Source: RGIG3178 sp963674495
GTDB taxonomy: Bacteria; Bacillota; Clostridia; Christensenellales; QAND01
Reading direction: 5' to 3'
NCBI GenBank assembly: GCA_963674495.2
Contig: CAXXLG010000001.1
Location: 930,001-994,000, forward strand
Length of the DNA stretch: 64,000 nucleotides
This document shows, in pieces, positions 17,460-26,703 of this stretch (positions are counted from its first letter, which is position 1; each line of letters begins with the position of its first letter). The position numbers and the translations under genes were made by a program. A model generated the notes under the pieces. That model saw nothing but the letters and a program-made list of their open reading frames with translations. It had not been told where the DNA came from and searched no databases.

Positions 17460-19079
17460 TTATAGATAGTACTTACAAAACGGAATAAGGGCGCCTTCGT
17501 GATATACATGCAGGCTACATCGCTTCAGCCGTTCCAAATCAAGGTTTCCCGCATCCTGGAACGCCATTGCCGTCACGGTAAATCCGTGCGAGCGTACTCT
17601 TTTCAAAAAAACATCCATGTTCGTCATATCGATCCTCGCTCGTCCCCTCCCCTGTTGCTCAACGCTTCCCAATCCATCCATATCTTCTTCATCATCATCG
17701 GTACGCACATAGGCGCCAACAACATTTTCACAACAGCAGTCCGCGGATTCACCAACCATTTTTACCGGCTCGTACTGCGCACATATTCCCGTATATGCAC
17801 TTCGGCTCTCGTTTGGGATTGCATTGGAAGTATCCACTTTGCTGTTCGCTTCCAAATTCCCCTTGGATACAGCAGCTCTTTCGTCCAGTATGCCTGCGCA
17901 CTCGACCTGTACGGCCTCTTGTCCTCGCCTCGAAGGTTCGCAACCTCCGCTCCGCTCTCCCGTCCACTGGACACAATCAACTCCGATTCCCGCTTGTCCA
18001 CCAGACGCACTTCGATCCCACCGTCGTGCTACAAAGGAACGATTCTGCGCTGCCGTTGCAATTTTTGCACCTTTGTGTTCGCTCAGCAATGGATAAAGCG
18101 TTCCATCAGGCTGTACTACATAGTCTCCGTGAAAGCCACACAGTGGATGGTCACAGCGCGACGGATACAGTGTACCTGCCGGCAGCACATCCGCCGCCTG
18201 TATATCGACGTCATGCAACAACTGGTCCAGCGTGTAGCGCATATCGTCCGTCGGCTGTTTTGGCGTGCGTCCAAAATAACTGACGGGTTGGAAATGCACG
18301 CCACGCACATGAGGGGATCGTTCTGTGGCAAATCGAAGTATATCCCCAATTTGGCCATCGTTCACACCCGGCACGATGGTAGGCACCAATGTTATCCCGA
18401 TATGGAGTGCGCCGCAATTTTCGATTGCTTTGCATTTTAAATCCAAAAGATCCTGCCCGCGCAGTGCACGGTAGACCGAATCGTCCACTCCGTCAAACTG
18501 CATGAACACGAATGACAAGCCCGCATCCTTGAGCCTTTTTACATAGTCCAAATCTTCGCCAAGGCGTACGCCGTTTGAATTCAGCTGTACATACCGGCAT
18601 CCTGCTTCCCTGGCGGTATATACGATATCCGGCAAATCATCGCGTACGGTGGGCTCCCCGCCGGACAGTTGCACCAGCGTCTGACCCTTTATTGCCAGCC
18701 TATGTAAATCGCGCACGATATCAGAAAACGGCCGGTCGTTCCCTTCTCCACCGTGTGCAAAACAGAACGGGCAATTCAGATTGCACCTACGCGTTACCTC
18801 CAAAAGTACGCAGCATGTGCCATTTTGGTGATTCGCGCACAACCCACACGCGTTTGGGCAATCGTCTTCCCCACCCTCAATTGAAATCTCATCAGCCAGA
18901 CTGCGCCAGGAGTCCATATCCCTAAGTCCACGCCAGACCACCGTTGAAAACGATGCGTGTTCGGGACAGGACTTCTCCATATAGATCAAACCATCGCGTT
19001 GTACATGACAGGCTTCGATTCTTTTGCGGCAGATCGGGCAAACGCTGTACGTATGCCTTAGAATCCTTCGATCGTTCAT
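17460..19079 (-). CDS. Radical SAM protein, TrsS-like, of the Mop cluster
   Basis: 539 residues. The N-terminus has Cys pairs (CPIC at 14-17, a Cys-rich patch at 74-90). The radical SAM motif CNLNCPFC has Cys99, Cys103 and Cys106, with GGEP at 140-143. C309 and C314 (RCDHPLCGFHGDY) may hold an auxiliary cluster. The family C-terminal signature MAFQDAGNLDLERL ... LIPFCKYYL is present, but the protein stops at a TAA right after it. Relatives I recall as 'radical SAM (seleno)protein TrsS' go on a little further. Residues about 345-485 are a low-complexity Cys/Ser/Glu-rich insertion. No in-frame TGA was needed. ATG overlaps the redox-protein stop (ATGA). Confidence 0.85.
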   Translation of the reverse strand: MNDRRILRHTYSVCPICRKRIEACHVQRDGLIYMEKSCPEHASFSTVVWRGLRDMDSWRSLADEISIEGGEDDCPNACGLCANHQNGTCCVLLEVTRRCNLNCPFCFAHGGEGNDRPFSDIVRDLHRLAIKGQTLVQLSGGEPTVRDDLPDIVYTAREAGCRYVQLNSNGVRLGEDLDYVKRLKDAGLSFVFMQFDGVDDSVYRALRGQDLLDLKCKAIENCGALHIGITLVPTIVPGVNDGQIGDILRFATERSPHVRGVHFQPVSYFGRTPKQPTDDMRYTLDQLLHDVDIQAADVLPAGTLYPSRCDHPLCGFHGDYVVQPDGTLYPLLSEHKGAKIATAAQNRSFVARRWDRSASGGQAGIGVDCVQWTGERSGGCEPSRRGQEAVQVECAGILDERAAVSKGNLEANSKVDTSNAIPNESRSAYTGICAQYEPVKMVGESADCCCENVVGAYVRTDDDEEDMDGLGSVEQQGRGRARIDMTNMDVFLKRVRSHGFTVTAMAFQDAGNLDLERLKRCSLHVYHEGALIPFCKYYL

Positions 19080-19264
19080 TTATCCTCAAGCTCCGTTTCC
19101 ACGTCCGCCATTTTGCCGCGCGCCAACTCTTCGTCGATAAAAACCTGTCCGCACTTGGGACACCTTGGCAAATCGGTATGGAATGTATGCCCCATGTAGT
19201 TGAACGTCGTATGTGCGTTTTCAAGCTTCGCCTTGCATTTATCGCAGATCAACTCCCGTTGCAT
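19076..19264 (-). CDS. Small CxxC redox/zinc-ribbon protein (DVU_1557-type)
   Basis: 62 residues with two CxxC pairs: ICDKCKAKLE near the N-terminus and PRCPKCGQVFIDEE in the middle, plus a His-containing strand between. This is a zinc-ribbon or rubredoxin-like knuckle. Homologues sit beside Mop genes in sulfate reducers, as I recall. AGGAGG lies seven bases before the ATG at 19264 (four before the in-frame ATG at 19267). Both ends overlap neighbours by a few bases, so it is tightly coupled. Confidence 0.75.
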   Translation of the reverse strand: MQRELICDKCKAKLENAHTTFNYMGHTFHTDLPRCPKCGQVFIDEELARGKMADVETELEDK

Positions 19265-21483
19265 CATTCGTCCTCCTGTATTTGCATGCGGTGCGCATAA
19301 GTGTTGATCAACACAAAACCCTCTTCGCATGGCGCATATTCAACCCAGAACGTCATATACCCGATGCGGTGATGTCCGATACGGTATCCAGTCTTTGAAT
19401 CGCTCAGCTTTGCACCCGATTTTTCACAGTACGCAATGGTCTGCTCTATGTCCTCTTTAAGAATATAATCCTGCTGCATCTTGTGCATCAGTTCATCGTT
19501 GATCATCACATAAACGGGTGGTTTTTGCATATCTATCGCCTCTTTATTAAAAACTGCCAACATGGATTGTTTCAGATTTTCCCGGTTCTCCCGCCGCTTT
19601 GTCCATGTGGGCGGCTTTCGTTTTGCGTCATTTAATCCAAACACAACGTCCAGCACGTGCATGGCCCCTTTATCCTGCGCCGCGAACGTATCGCGGCAGT
19701 TGGTACAATAGGTAACATAGGGATGAGGGGATTGTCTGATCCGGTCGTCCACCATGTATTTTGCCATACCCGGATTGGCGATCATCATCTGACCGCCGTA
19801 ACCGCAGCACTGGGCATTTTCTTTTTCATAGGGCAATGGCACCAACGTATGGCCGCTGTCCGTCAAAAGCTTCCGTACCGCATCCTGCACCTCGCCTTCG
19901 TGGCGGCTGCTGCAAGGATCAAATACGCTGACCGTCTGCCCACTGCCCCGTTTCCCCGCTTTTTGCCCCAGTAGCGGGTAGACAAATTCGCCATGGATCT
20001 GCGGTAGGAACTCCTTGAACAATTTCTTGCATGTGGGGCATGTGAACAGCAGCGTCGGTTTTCCCATCGCCTCCCAATTGTTTTTAATCCGTTCGATACT
20101 TTCCTCATGCAGCACCTCCTGCCCCGCCCAGTACGCCGGAGCACCGCAGCAGTCAAGTATCAAGCCTGTGTCTGGACGATCTTCAAGCAGCGTTTCATAT
20201 GTGCTCTGCACATAACGCGCATCGCTCGCGCCCAGTTGGCAACCGGGAAAAAACGCATACCCAACACTTGTTTTTCCCTCCGGCATCGCGCAAAGGCCAG
20301 CGCGTTCGCCGTTGGCATGCGCCATGTCCTGAAGCCAGAACGCGGACCACACCTTGGGAATATCCCCCATGCGCTCCATTTCGCGGCGGCTATCGAGCAA
20401 AAATGTCTGCATGTCAATGTGCTTTGGACAAATCTCACTGCAGATCCCGCATTGCGTGCAGCTACCGATGAGTCTTGTTGCCAAACGGTGCCCGAACATG
20501 ACGGTCGGATATACGGTAACTTCGACTTCTTCAGCAATCCTCCCCGGATATTTGTCATAATATGCCATCAAATCACATGAACGCTGGCAGATGTCACAGT
20601 CGCATTTGAGGCAGCGCTCCGCCTCCAAAATCATCTCATTTTTCGTGTATAAATTACCTTGTGGCAATGTCATCGGTGTCTTTATAAGTTTGGACTCGTC
20701 AATGTACAACAAAGTGCTGTTTTCTTTGTTCTGCGGCGCAACCATCGTGCCCACTTTGAAAAACACATCGATCGCTTGCGCTGCCAAAAGCCCGTGGGAT
20801 AGAGCCCTCATTGAATCGGCTCCCGTCATGGATCCGCCCATTAGAACGTTCGATTTACCAAGAACAAGATTCCCGTCGCATGTATGCAACAGACCAAAAT
20901 CCTCACCACCCCATCCCGTAGCCACATAGAATACGTCCGCGGGAAGATCCAAGTTTTTAATTTCTACGTTGAGATTGGACGAATAATGCACAGTTTGAAA
21001 CTGTGTCTCAAAATCCAGTCGAAGGATCTCTTTAGGCAGAAGTTCATTCAAGTGTCCGCCAATATGATCGCATCGTTCATAGACCGTGACATCGTAATTC
21101 ATCATGCCCAGCCTGAGCGCACAGGCAAGGCCACTGATGCCCGCGCCAATGACGGCAATGCGGCCTGGTTTTTTGGGCACATTGTATCTGGTCGACTTTT
21201 TGTTGCGCGCCTGTTCGCATACCGCCTGTTCCAGCGCATGCAGTTGTATTGCATCATCAGTCGTTGTCCGTATGCAGGCCTGCTGACACGGCGCAGAGCA
21301 TAGCTGCGACACGATGAACGGAAACGCAACCGCGTCGCGAAATATACGGTATGCCGCATCCATACGGCCCCGCCCGATGCGCGTAAGAAAATTTCGAACA
21401 TCCAAATCAAACGGACAGGCCGCGGTACAGAATGCCGGTTGTCCGTGTAAGCATCTTTGTATCTGTTTTTTGCCTTGTTCCAA
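19264..21483 (-). CDS. Multi-FeS flavoprotein: pyridine nucleotide-disulfide oxidoreductase/dicluster-binding protein with CCG domain
   Basis: 739 residues. N-terminal GltD-like cluster domain (C11, CTAAC at 19-23, CSAPCQQAC at 62-70). FAD/NAD motif VIGAGISGLACALRLG (111-126). A ferredoxin-like pair of clusters (CLKCDCDICQRSCD, later CTQCGICSEICP). An HdrB/GlpC-type Cys-rich region (FFPGCQLG, DCCGAPAYW, QCCGYGGQM). It could pass electrons from Mop to a carrier. The TTG at 21483 has GGGGGA five bases upstream, so it is preferred to the longer TTG at 21567, whose extra segment is mostly hairpin. About 100 bases separate it from mop. Confidence 0.85.
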   Translation of the reverse strand: MEQGKKQIQRCLHGQPAFCTAACPFDLDVRNFLTRIGRGRMDAAYRIFRDAVAFPFIVSQLCSAPCQQACIRTTTDDAIQLHALEQAVCEQARNKKSTRYNVPKKPGRIAVIGAGISGLACALRLGMMNYDVTVYERCDHIGGHLNELLPKEILRLDFETQFQTVHYSSNLNVEIKNLDLPADVFYVATGWGGEDFGLLHTCDGNLVLGKSNVLMGGSMTGADSMRALSHGLLAAQAIDVFFKVGTMVAPQNKENSTLLYIDESKLIKTPMTLPQGNLYTKNEMILEAERCLKCDCDICQRSCDLMAYYDKYPGRIAEEVEVTVYPTVMFGHRLATRLIGSCTQCGICSEICPKHIDMQTFLLDSRREMERMGDIPKVWSAFWLQDMAHANGERAGLCAMPEGKTSVGYAFFPGCQLGASDARYVQSTYETLLEDRPDTGLILDCCGAPAYWAGQEVLHEESIERIKNNWEAMGKPTLLFTCPTCKKLFKEFLPQIHGEFVYPLLGQKAGKRGSGQTVSVFDPCSSRHEGEVQDAVRKLLTDSGHTLVPLPYEKENAQCCGYGGQMMIANPGMAKYMVDDRIRQSPHPYVTYCTNCRDTFAAQDKGAMHVLDVVFGLNDAKRKPPTWTKRRENRENLKQSMLAVFNKEAIDMQKPPVYVMINDELMHKMQQDYILKEDIEQTIAYCEKSGAKLSDSKTGYRIGHHRIGYMTFWVEYAPCEEGFVLINTYAHRMQIQEDE

Positions 21484-21504
21484 ATAAATTCCCCCATATG
21501 AACG

Positions 21505-21528
21505 CCGGGCTTTTATGAAAAAGCCCGG
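21505..21528 (-). other. Perfect 10-bp hairpin between mop and the FeS flavoprotein gene
   Basis: CCGGGCTTTT and AAAAGCCCGG around a four-base loop. No U-tract follows on the minus strand. It probably stabilises or processes the mop transcript rather than terminating it. Confidence 0.6.
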
Positions 21529-21551
21529 TGTTAGTTCAAATGTGTTTTGAA

Positions 21552-21583
21552 GGGCAATCCGAGCCAATCTGCCCGGATTACCC
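21552..21583 (-). other. Second hairpin just downstream of mop
   Basis: GGGCAATCCG pairs with CGGATTACCC (one G-U) round a 12-base loop, starting seven bases past the mop stop. No U-tract follows. Confidence 0.5.
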
Positions 21584-21589
21584 TTGCGT

Positions 21590-24487
21590 TTAACCTGCTA
21601 CGATCTCTTCTTTGTTATCGCCGGCACTTCGTGAGCCGCCTACCTTTACAGGGTTGGCGATGATATCATCCATCTCATCCTCAAAGTCGGAACCCAAGAA
21701 GTACGGATCAGGAGGGGTTATCTTCTCGCCTTTTGCAACTTTCTCCAAACCCGCCTTTACCTTATCCGGTGACGCAGGCAACTCGTAGATGCGTACGCCG
21801 CAGGCGTCGTTGATGGCGTTAATAACCGCCATATGCCCGCTGGACTGGAACAGCTCCGAGCATCCGGTAGACCCGTACGGTCCGATGGGCCGGTAGGTCT
21901 CAATATACTCGGAAATGAACTTGTCGGGAATGTCCACAATCTGCGGAATGCCTGCGCCAAAGATGTTGGCATGCTTCTTCACGTCGTCATAATTCTCAGA
22001 CAGCGCAAAGCCAATGCTGTGCGAAAGGCCGCCGAAAGCCTGACCGTCCACGGAGACCTTGTTGCCGATTTTGCCGACGTCAGATACGGATGTGTAGCCA
22101 ATCACCTTGGTCTTGCCCGTGCCAACGTCCACTTCGACCTCCGCCATAAAGACGGCGTACATGTAAGCGGGAATCGGATCACCCACGCCGGTGTTGGGAT
22201 CGTACTCCACCAGATCATCGAACACCGTGTTCTCGTGCGTTCCCTCGTAGTAAGTCTCAATTCCCTCTGCCACCATCTCGTCATAGATGCGGTAGGTGCC
22301 ATCCGGCTTTCTCATCGCATTGAGCAGCTTTTCACCCGCAACTTTTGCGGCAAATCCGTTCATCATATGAGATCGGCTGCCCGCAGCCGCACCGCTGTTT
22401 GGATACTGCGAATCGTTCTGCTTGATCTTCACCTGGTTGTAGCGCAAGCCGAGCGGTTTTAAAGCTTCCAGCGTAAACATGACCGAGCCAACGTCGCCGC
22501 CCTGCCCGATATCCTCCCATGTGTTGTACTGTGTGACGGTACCATCCGGGTTCAATTCCAACGCCACGGTAGCACTATCCCTCCTGCCGCCGGTGCAGTT
22601 GTAGCTGCCAAGCGCTATGCCAACACCGCGTCGAACTTCCGGCGTGTCAGCGGATTTCGCTTCTGCAACCGCCTTTTCATAGTAGGGGCGCATCTTATCC
22701 ATTAACGCTTCCATTGGATATTGCCTGTACGGATAGCTGTTGGGTGTGGTGTCCCCGGGGCGTGCGATGTTGATGTAACGGAACTCGAACGGATCAATGC
22801 CCGCCTTTTCCGCCAGCATATCGACAATGCCCTCGGACGCTGTAGTTGTCTGCGGGGCGCCGAATCCACGATAGGCCACCCCGAAGTTATGGTTCGTGAT
22901 GGCAATGCGCACCAGTCCTTTGATATTGGGGATGGCATATGGCCAACCCATATAGCGGATAAAGCGGCTTATAATAACCTCGCCGCCGTCGGAATACGCG
23001 CCCTGGTCCACGCCGAAGTCGTATGTCATGCCCGTGATTTTGCCTTTTTCATCGCAGGCCAGGCTGGCGTTGGAATAAGACGGGCGGCGTTTACCGCTGA
23101 AATGCTGGTGCTCTTCGTATGACATGGACAGCGAAACGGGACGGTCTGTTGCCATGGTGCAGACGGCAGCGATCGCATAGGAACCAGCGTTCATCGACCA
23201 TCCGAAGCTGCCGCCCGTCGGGTTCATGATGATATGAATCTTTTCAGACTCGATGCCGATGCCCCTGGCTATGGAGCTTATCGAGCCGTAAATATTCTGG
23301 GCTTTGCACTGTATGGTCAGCATTCCGTCGTCGCCCCAGTACGACTGCACGATATCACCCTCCAGCGAAAGGTGCGGCTCACGGGTGGAATAGAAACTGC
23401 CGCTTACCGAATACGCCGATTCTTCGATGATCTCTTCCATCTGCTCGTAATCACCCTTGAGCAGCGGCTGCTTCATGAACAGGTTGGGAGTATCCTCGTG
23501 TATGCGCATTGCGTTGGGCATAACAGCATCCAGGAAGTTGAGATACTCCGGCAACGGCTCAAGGTCTACCTTGACTTTGGCTGCTGCGGCACGCGCGTGT
23601 TCACGGGTATCCGCCAGCACGACGCCCACCGCATCTCCGTAGCGAAAGATTTTGTCTCCATGGATAATCGGTCGGTTTGGATTGACAACGGTGGTACGCG
23701 GATGGTTATTCATGGCCGCCGTATAATTGGTCCCCTTGACATCCTTGGCCGTAATCAACCGCACAAAGCCGGGCATTTTTTCCGCTTCGCCAGCGTCAAT
23801 ACCCAATATCTTCGCGTGATGATATACTTTGGGCTGCACCAGGGCGGCGTGTAGCGTGCCTTCCGGCATTTTTTGGGAAACGTCGTCACCATAGTCCGCC
23901 AATCCGCATACCTTCGCCAACGCTGCCGGGCGCGGAACGCCCTTACCATAGTACTCTTTATCTTCCGGATCCTCGAATTGAATGTCCTTCATCGTCGCAT
24001 CGCCGCGTACGACCTTGGCGGCTGCCATCACGGCATCCACCAACGGCTTATAGCCCGTGCAGCGGCAGACGTTATGGTGATCTTGGAACCACTGGCGCAC
24101 CTCTTCGCGCGTTGGGTTCTGGTTCTCCTGCAACAGTCCGTAGGCCGATACAATAAACCCGGGTGTGCAGAATCCACACTGTACGCCGCCGTAGGTGATC
24201 CAGGCCTGCTGCAGCGGATGCAGATTGTTCGGTGTTCCAATGCCTTCAATGGTGGTGACCGTGCTGTATTCATCAATGGTTTTGATCTTGCGCGTACATG
24301 AGCGCACAACCTTGCCATTGAGAATGATAGAACAGGCGCCACAGACGCCAATGCCACAGCCCACCTTGGTGCCGGTAAGTCCCAGCCTGCGGATGACTTC
24401 GGCCAGCGAATCCTTCTCCGGATCACAGATAAACATGCGATCCACGCCGTTGATGTTCAGCCACATCTTCTTGAGTGGTAATTCCAT
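21590..24487 (-). CDS. mop: Molybdenum aldehyde oxidoreductase (Mop-type, xanthine oxidase family)
   Basis: 965 residues in one chain with no FAD domain, like Desulfovibrio gigas MOP. Plant-type [2Fe-2S] cluster ligands C44, C49, C52, C64; second cluster C104, C107, C141, C143. The molybdopterin domains contain GGSFGWSMN, YRGFGAPQT, GQGGDVGSV and GSRSHMMNG. The catalytic Glu is probably E878 in GSTGCSELFQ. It should oxidise aldehydes to carboxylic acids using water, with molybdopterin cytosine dinucleotide as cofactor. No secretion signal is present, so it is cytoplasmic. AGGAGG precedes the ATG. The two maturation genes are immediately upstream and the electron-transfer genes downstream. Confidence 0.93.
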   Translation of the reverse strand: MELPLKKMWLNINGVDRMFICDPEKDSLAEVIRRLGLTGTKVGCGIGVCGACSIILNGKVVRSCTRKIKTIDEYSTVTTIEGIGTPNNLHPLQQAWITYGGVQCGFCTPGFIVSAYGLLQENQNPTREEVRQWFQDHHNVCRCTGYKPLVDAVMAAAKVVRGDATMKDIQFEDPEDKEYYGKGVPRPAALAKVCGLADYGDDVSQKMPEGTLHAALVQPKVYHHAKILGIDAGEAEKMPGFVRLITAKDVKGTNYTAAMNNHPRTTVVNPNRPIIHGDKIFRYGDAVGVVLADTREHARAAAAKVKVDLEPLPEYLNFLDAVMPNAMRIHEDTPNLFMKQPLLKGDYEQMEEIIEESAYSVSGSFYSTREPHLSLEGDIVQSYWGDDGMLTIQCKAQNIYGSISSIARGIGIESEKIHIIMNPTGGSFGWSMNAGSYAIAAVCTMATDRPVSLSMSYEEHQHFSGKRRPSYSNASLACDEKGKITGMTYDFGVDQGAYSDGGEVIISRFIRYMGWPYAIPNIKGLVRIAITNHNFGVAYRGFGAPQTTTASEGIVDMLAEKAGIDPFEFRYINIARPGDTTPNSYPYRQYPMEALMDKMRPYYEKAVAEAKSADTPEVRRGVGIALGSYNCTGGRRDSATVALELNPDGTVTQYNTWEDIGQGGDVGSVMFTLEALKPLGLRYNQVKIKQNDSQYPNSGAAAGSRSHMMNGFAAKVAGEKLLNAMRKPDGTYRIYDEMVAEGIETYYEGTHENTVFDDLVEYDPNTGVGDPIPAYMYAVFMAEVEVDVGTGKTKVIGYTSVSDVGKIGNKVSVDGQAFGGLSHSIGFALSENYDDVKKHANIFGAGIPQIVDIPDKFISEYIETYRPIGPYGSTGCSELFQSSGHMAVINAINDACGVRIYELPASPDKVKAGLEKVAKGEKITPPDPYFLGSDFEDEMDDIIANPVKVGGSRSAGDNKEEIVAG

Positions 24488-24510
24488 CGTACAATCCCTC
24501 CTTTTATCTC

Positions 24511-24534
24511 AAGCCGAACCAAAGATTTCGGCTT
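24511..24534 (-). other. 8-bp hairpin in the mop 5' region
   Basis: AAGCCGAA and TTCGGCTT with an eight-base loop, ending about ten bases before the mop ribosome site. No U-tract. It could protect a processed mop mRNA 5' end; this is inference. I see no promoter in the 127-base gap. Confidence 0.5.
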
Positions 24535-24614
24535 TCGGTCCCACTGTACGCACCGGTCAAATCGCCCTGGTCTGAGGGCATGTTGCCGGTATTCGAACGA
24601 ACAAAGCGATTTTA

Positions 24615-25229
24615 TCAGTCAGTTAGGCGTTTTTTTGCCTTTTGTACCATAAACTCATATTGCTCTGCCGTATCCATATCCCACAATACCGCTTCATCGG
24701 TTATCGGAACCGATACAATATCTGCCGCGTGGCGCTGCATAAGCGTGCGCATGCCCTGTGGAAATTCACCGCCTAATAACTCGTTTTTATACTGCATGGA
24801 TATCAGGCACGGATGGCCTGGCCTCCCATTGAAGGTTGGGCGCACGATGGGCGCGCCGGTTTTTTCGTGTTCAGTTATCACGTCACGCACGGTATCGGGA
24901 CTAACCAGCGGACAATCTCCCGGCATCATCAGAAATGCCGTGATATCATCGCCCATGGCGCATATACCAGCCATAACGGATGTGAACATCCCGTCTTTGT
25001 AATGTGCGTTATACACCAAATGTACGTCGTTTGAATAACGGTAGCTGTTGCGTATACGGTCCGACTCATGGCCAGTAACCACGTAGATATCATCCAACCC
25101 AGCACCGCTAAAACAGTCCGTGGTGGATTCCAGTGTATTGCCGCCTACCAATGGCAAAAGCAGTTTAAGCTGTCCCATGCGCGAGCTGAGGCCCGCAGCG
25201 AGGATCAACGCGGCATATCTATGATTCAT
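24615..25229 (-). CDS. MocA-like molybdenum cofactor nucleotidyltransferase (DVU_1551-type)
   Basis: 204 residues, GT-A fold. LAAGLSSRMGQLKLLLP is the CTP-binding signature, MMPGDCPLVSP the metal-binding Asp region, and GRPGHPCLI and DMDT match MocA/MobA relatives. It most likely converts molybdopterin to the cytosine dinucleotide form used by Mop. The ATG overlaps the XdhC stop (ATGA), and the last codons of xdhC supply AGGAGGGGG. Confidence 0.9.
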   Translation of the reverse strand: MNHRYAALILAAGLSSRMGQLKLLLPLVGGNTLESTTDCFSGAGLDDIYVVTGHESDRIRNSYRYSNDVHLVYNAHYKDGMFTSVMAGICAMGDDITAFLMMPGDCPLVSPDTVRDVITEHEKTGAPIVRPTFNGRPGHPCLISMQYKNELLGGEFPQGMRTLMQRHAADIVSVPITDEAVLWDMDTAEQYEFMVQKAKKRLTD

Positions 25230-26260
25230 TGCCCCCTCCTGCGTACACGAATCATTTCAGCTGCGATGGATACCGCTATTTCCTCCGGTGTCTGTGCGGC
25301 GATATCAACACCTATGGGCGAATATACACGGCCAATATCCTCTTTGGTAAATCCCTTTTGGTAAAGGTATTCATATATTTGATCGCGCTTGGGTCTGCTG
25401 CCGATCATGCCGATGTAACGGGCATTGGTCAAAAGCGCCTGTTCCAGCACATCCCTATCAAAGCTGTGCCCACGCGTCAGAATAATGACAAAGGTGTTCT
25501 CGTCACAAGCTTCGCGACTAAATACGTCATGTGTCAAAGTATCCAGTGCAAACACGCGATCGGCATAGGGGAAGCGTTCTTTGCTAGCAAACTCCACCCG
25601 GTCGTCGATTACCACCGTTTCGAAGCCCAGCGCATGCACGATGGGCGCCAACTGAAGTCCCACGTGTCCGCCGCCAAAAACAATGGCTTTGGCCTCGCTG
25701 CCGATTTGTCTCAGATACAAACGACGCTGTTCGGATACCGTGAAAACATCGTACCCCTGAAATTGCGTGCTTCCCGAAACAAGCGCACCTGCATCGTCGA
25801 CAAACGCGCCGTACACCGTACCGTCCGCCAGTAGCAGGCATTGATGCACCGCACTGTCCAATTCCGGATATATGCCGAACCAGGCGCGCATGCCTATGCG
25901 GTACACATCCGCCATCGTCTTGTATAAATTGAGATACATCGGGTTTGACGCATCGATATAATCAATCCAAACATCTGTATCGCCGCCGCATATCATGCCC
26001 ATTTCTCCGGCGTCCTCATTGGTCAAGTCAAAATGGATGCGCGCCGCCCGTTTTTCCTGCAAAACCTTCTGTGCGCGGCGCTGTGTGCCAAGCTCCACCA
26101 ATCCGCCGCCGACGGTACCCACGCTGTGCCCGTCTGCCGTCACCAACATACTGGCCCCCACTTCGCGTGGCGTGCTCCCGGTTCTATCGATAATGACGCA
26201 AAGTGCAAAATCCGTGCCATTCCGTATGCATTCATAACCCGCCTGTGAAATCACCCGCAT
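25226..26260 (-). CDS. xdhC: XdhC-family aldehyde oxidoreductase maturation factor
   Basis: 344 residues. N-terminal XdhC domain (RTGSTPREVGASM, GTVGGGLVE), C-terminal Rossmann domain (FGGGHVGLQLAP, TRGHSFDRDV, YIGMIGSRPKR, PIGVDIAAQTPEEIAVSI). XdhC proteins bind the molybdenum cofactor, promote its sulfuration and insert it into hydroxylases of this family. GGAGG is eight bases before the ATG at 26260. It sits between the C_GCAxxG_C_C gene and the nucleotidyltransferase, with overlaps or near-overlaps. Confidence 0.93.
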   Translation of the reverse strand: MRVISQAGYECIRNGTDFALCVIIDRTGSTPREVGASMLVTADGHSVGTVGGGLVELGTQRRAQKVLQEKRAARIHFDLTNEDAGEMGMICGGDTDVWIDYIDASNPMYLNLYKTMADVYRIGMRAWFGIYPELDSAVHQCLLLADGTVYGAFVDDAGALVSGSTQFQGYDVFTVSEQRRLYLRQIGSEAKAIVFGGGHVGLQLAPIVHALGFETVVIDDRVEFASKERFPYADRVFALDTLTHDVFSREACDENTFVIILTRGHSFDRDVLEQALLTNARYIGMIGSRPKRDQIYEYLYQKGFTKEDIGRVYSPIGVDIAAQTPEEIAVSIAAEMIRVRRRGQ

Positions 26261-26275
26261 GAGGCGCTCCTCCAA

Positions 26276-26689
26276 TCAGTCAAAACTTTCAACGTCAAAT
26301 CCATGGGATAAGAGAATGTCCTTCGCCTGAAAATACGTCTCTTCCATCAGCAGCGGACAGCGCGATACCCGGTTTGAACGCTCGTGTTCTAAGATATCGT
26401 CGCAGTTGACGCTTCCGTATTTTTCTATATTTTCATCCTCGAACCACTCCACAAGCTCCGGAATCATCTCTTCCCTTGCCGCCACCGCATCAAATAAACT
26501 GAGCATGCACGCCGCGCCGGTCAAGGTGCCGCACACAAGGCCTTCGGACAAACCGCCGCACAGACCGCCCACCGATTGAATCAGCTGATCGTTCGTTTCT
26601 TTTCTCAAGAACAAACCCAGTCCCACAAGTACCTGCGCGCAACAATATCCCTTTGCCTGCAGTTCTTTCAGTTTTCGTACGTCATCCAT
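26276..26689 (-). CDS. C_GCAxxG_C_C family protein (DVU_1555-type)
   Basis: 137 residues. GYCCAQVLVGLG near the start, GGLCGGLSEGLVCGTLTGAACML in the middle, then VNCDDIL and SRCPLLM. This is the Cys pattern of the C_GCAxxG_C_C family, thought to bind a redox centre or metal; function not established. AGAGGA is six bases before the ATG at 26689 (MDDVRKL). It lies between DUF364 and XdhC, so it probably assists Mop maturation. Confidence 0.85.
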   Translation of the reverse strand: MDDVRKLKELQAKGYCCAQVLVGLGLFLRKETNDQLIQSVGGLCGGLSEGLVCGTLTGAACMLSLFDAVAAREEMIPELVEWFEDENIEKYGSVNCDDILEHERSNRVSRCPLLMEETYFQAKDILLSHGFDVESFD

Positions 26690-26703
26690 GCCAATTCCTC
26701 TCA

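Noticed and set aside
17460..17480. Selenocysteine in the TrsS-like protein
   Set aside because: Some relatives are annotated as selenoproteins, but the stop here is TAA and the LIPFC position is an ordinary Cys codon, so no recoding is needed.
17499..18440. 313-aa plus-strand frame
   Set aside because: It lies wholly antisense to the radical SAM gene, has a Cys/Arg/His-rich composition typical of antisense frames, and has no domain.
21833..22462. 209-aa plus-strand frame inside mop
   Set aside because: Antisense shadow of the high-quality mop coding frame.
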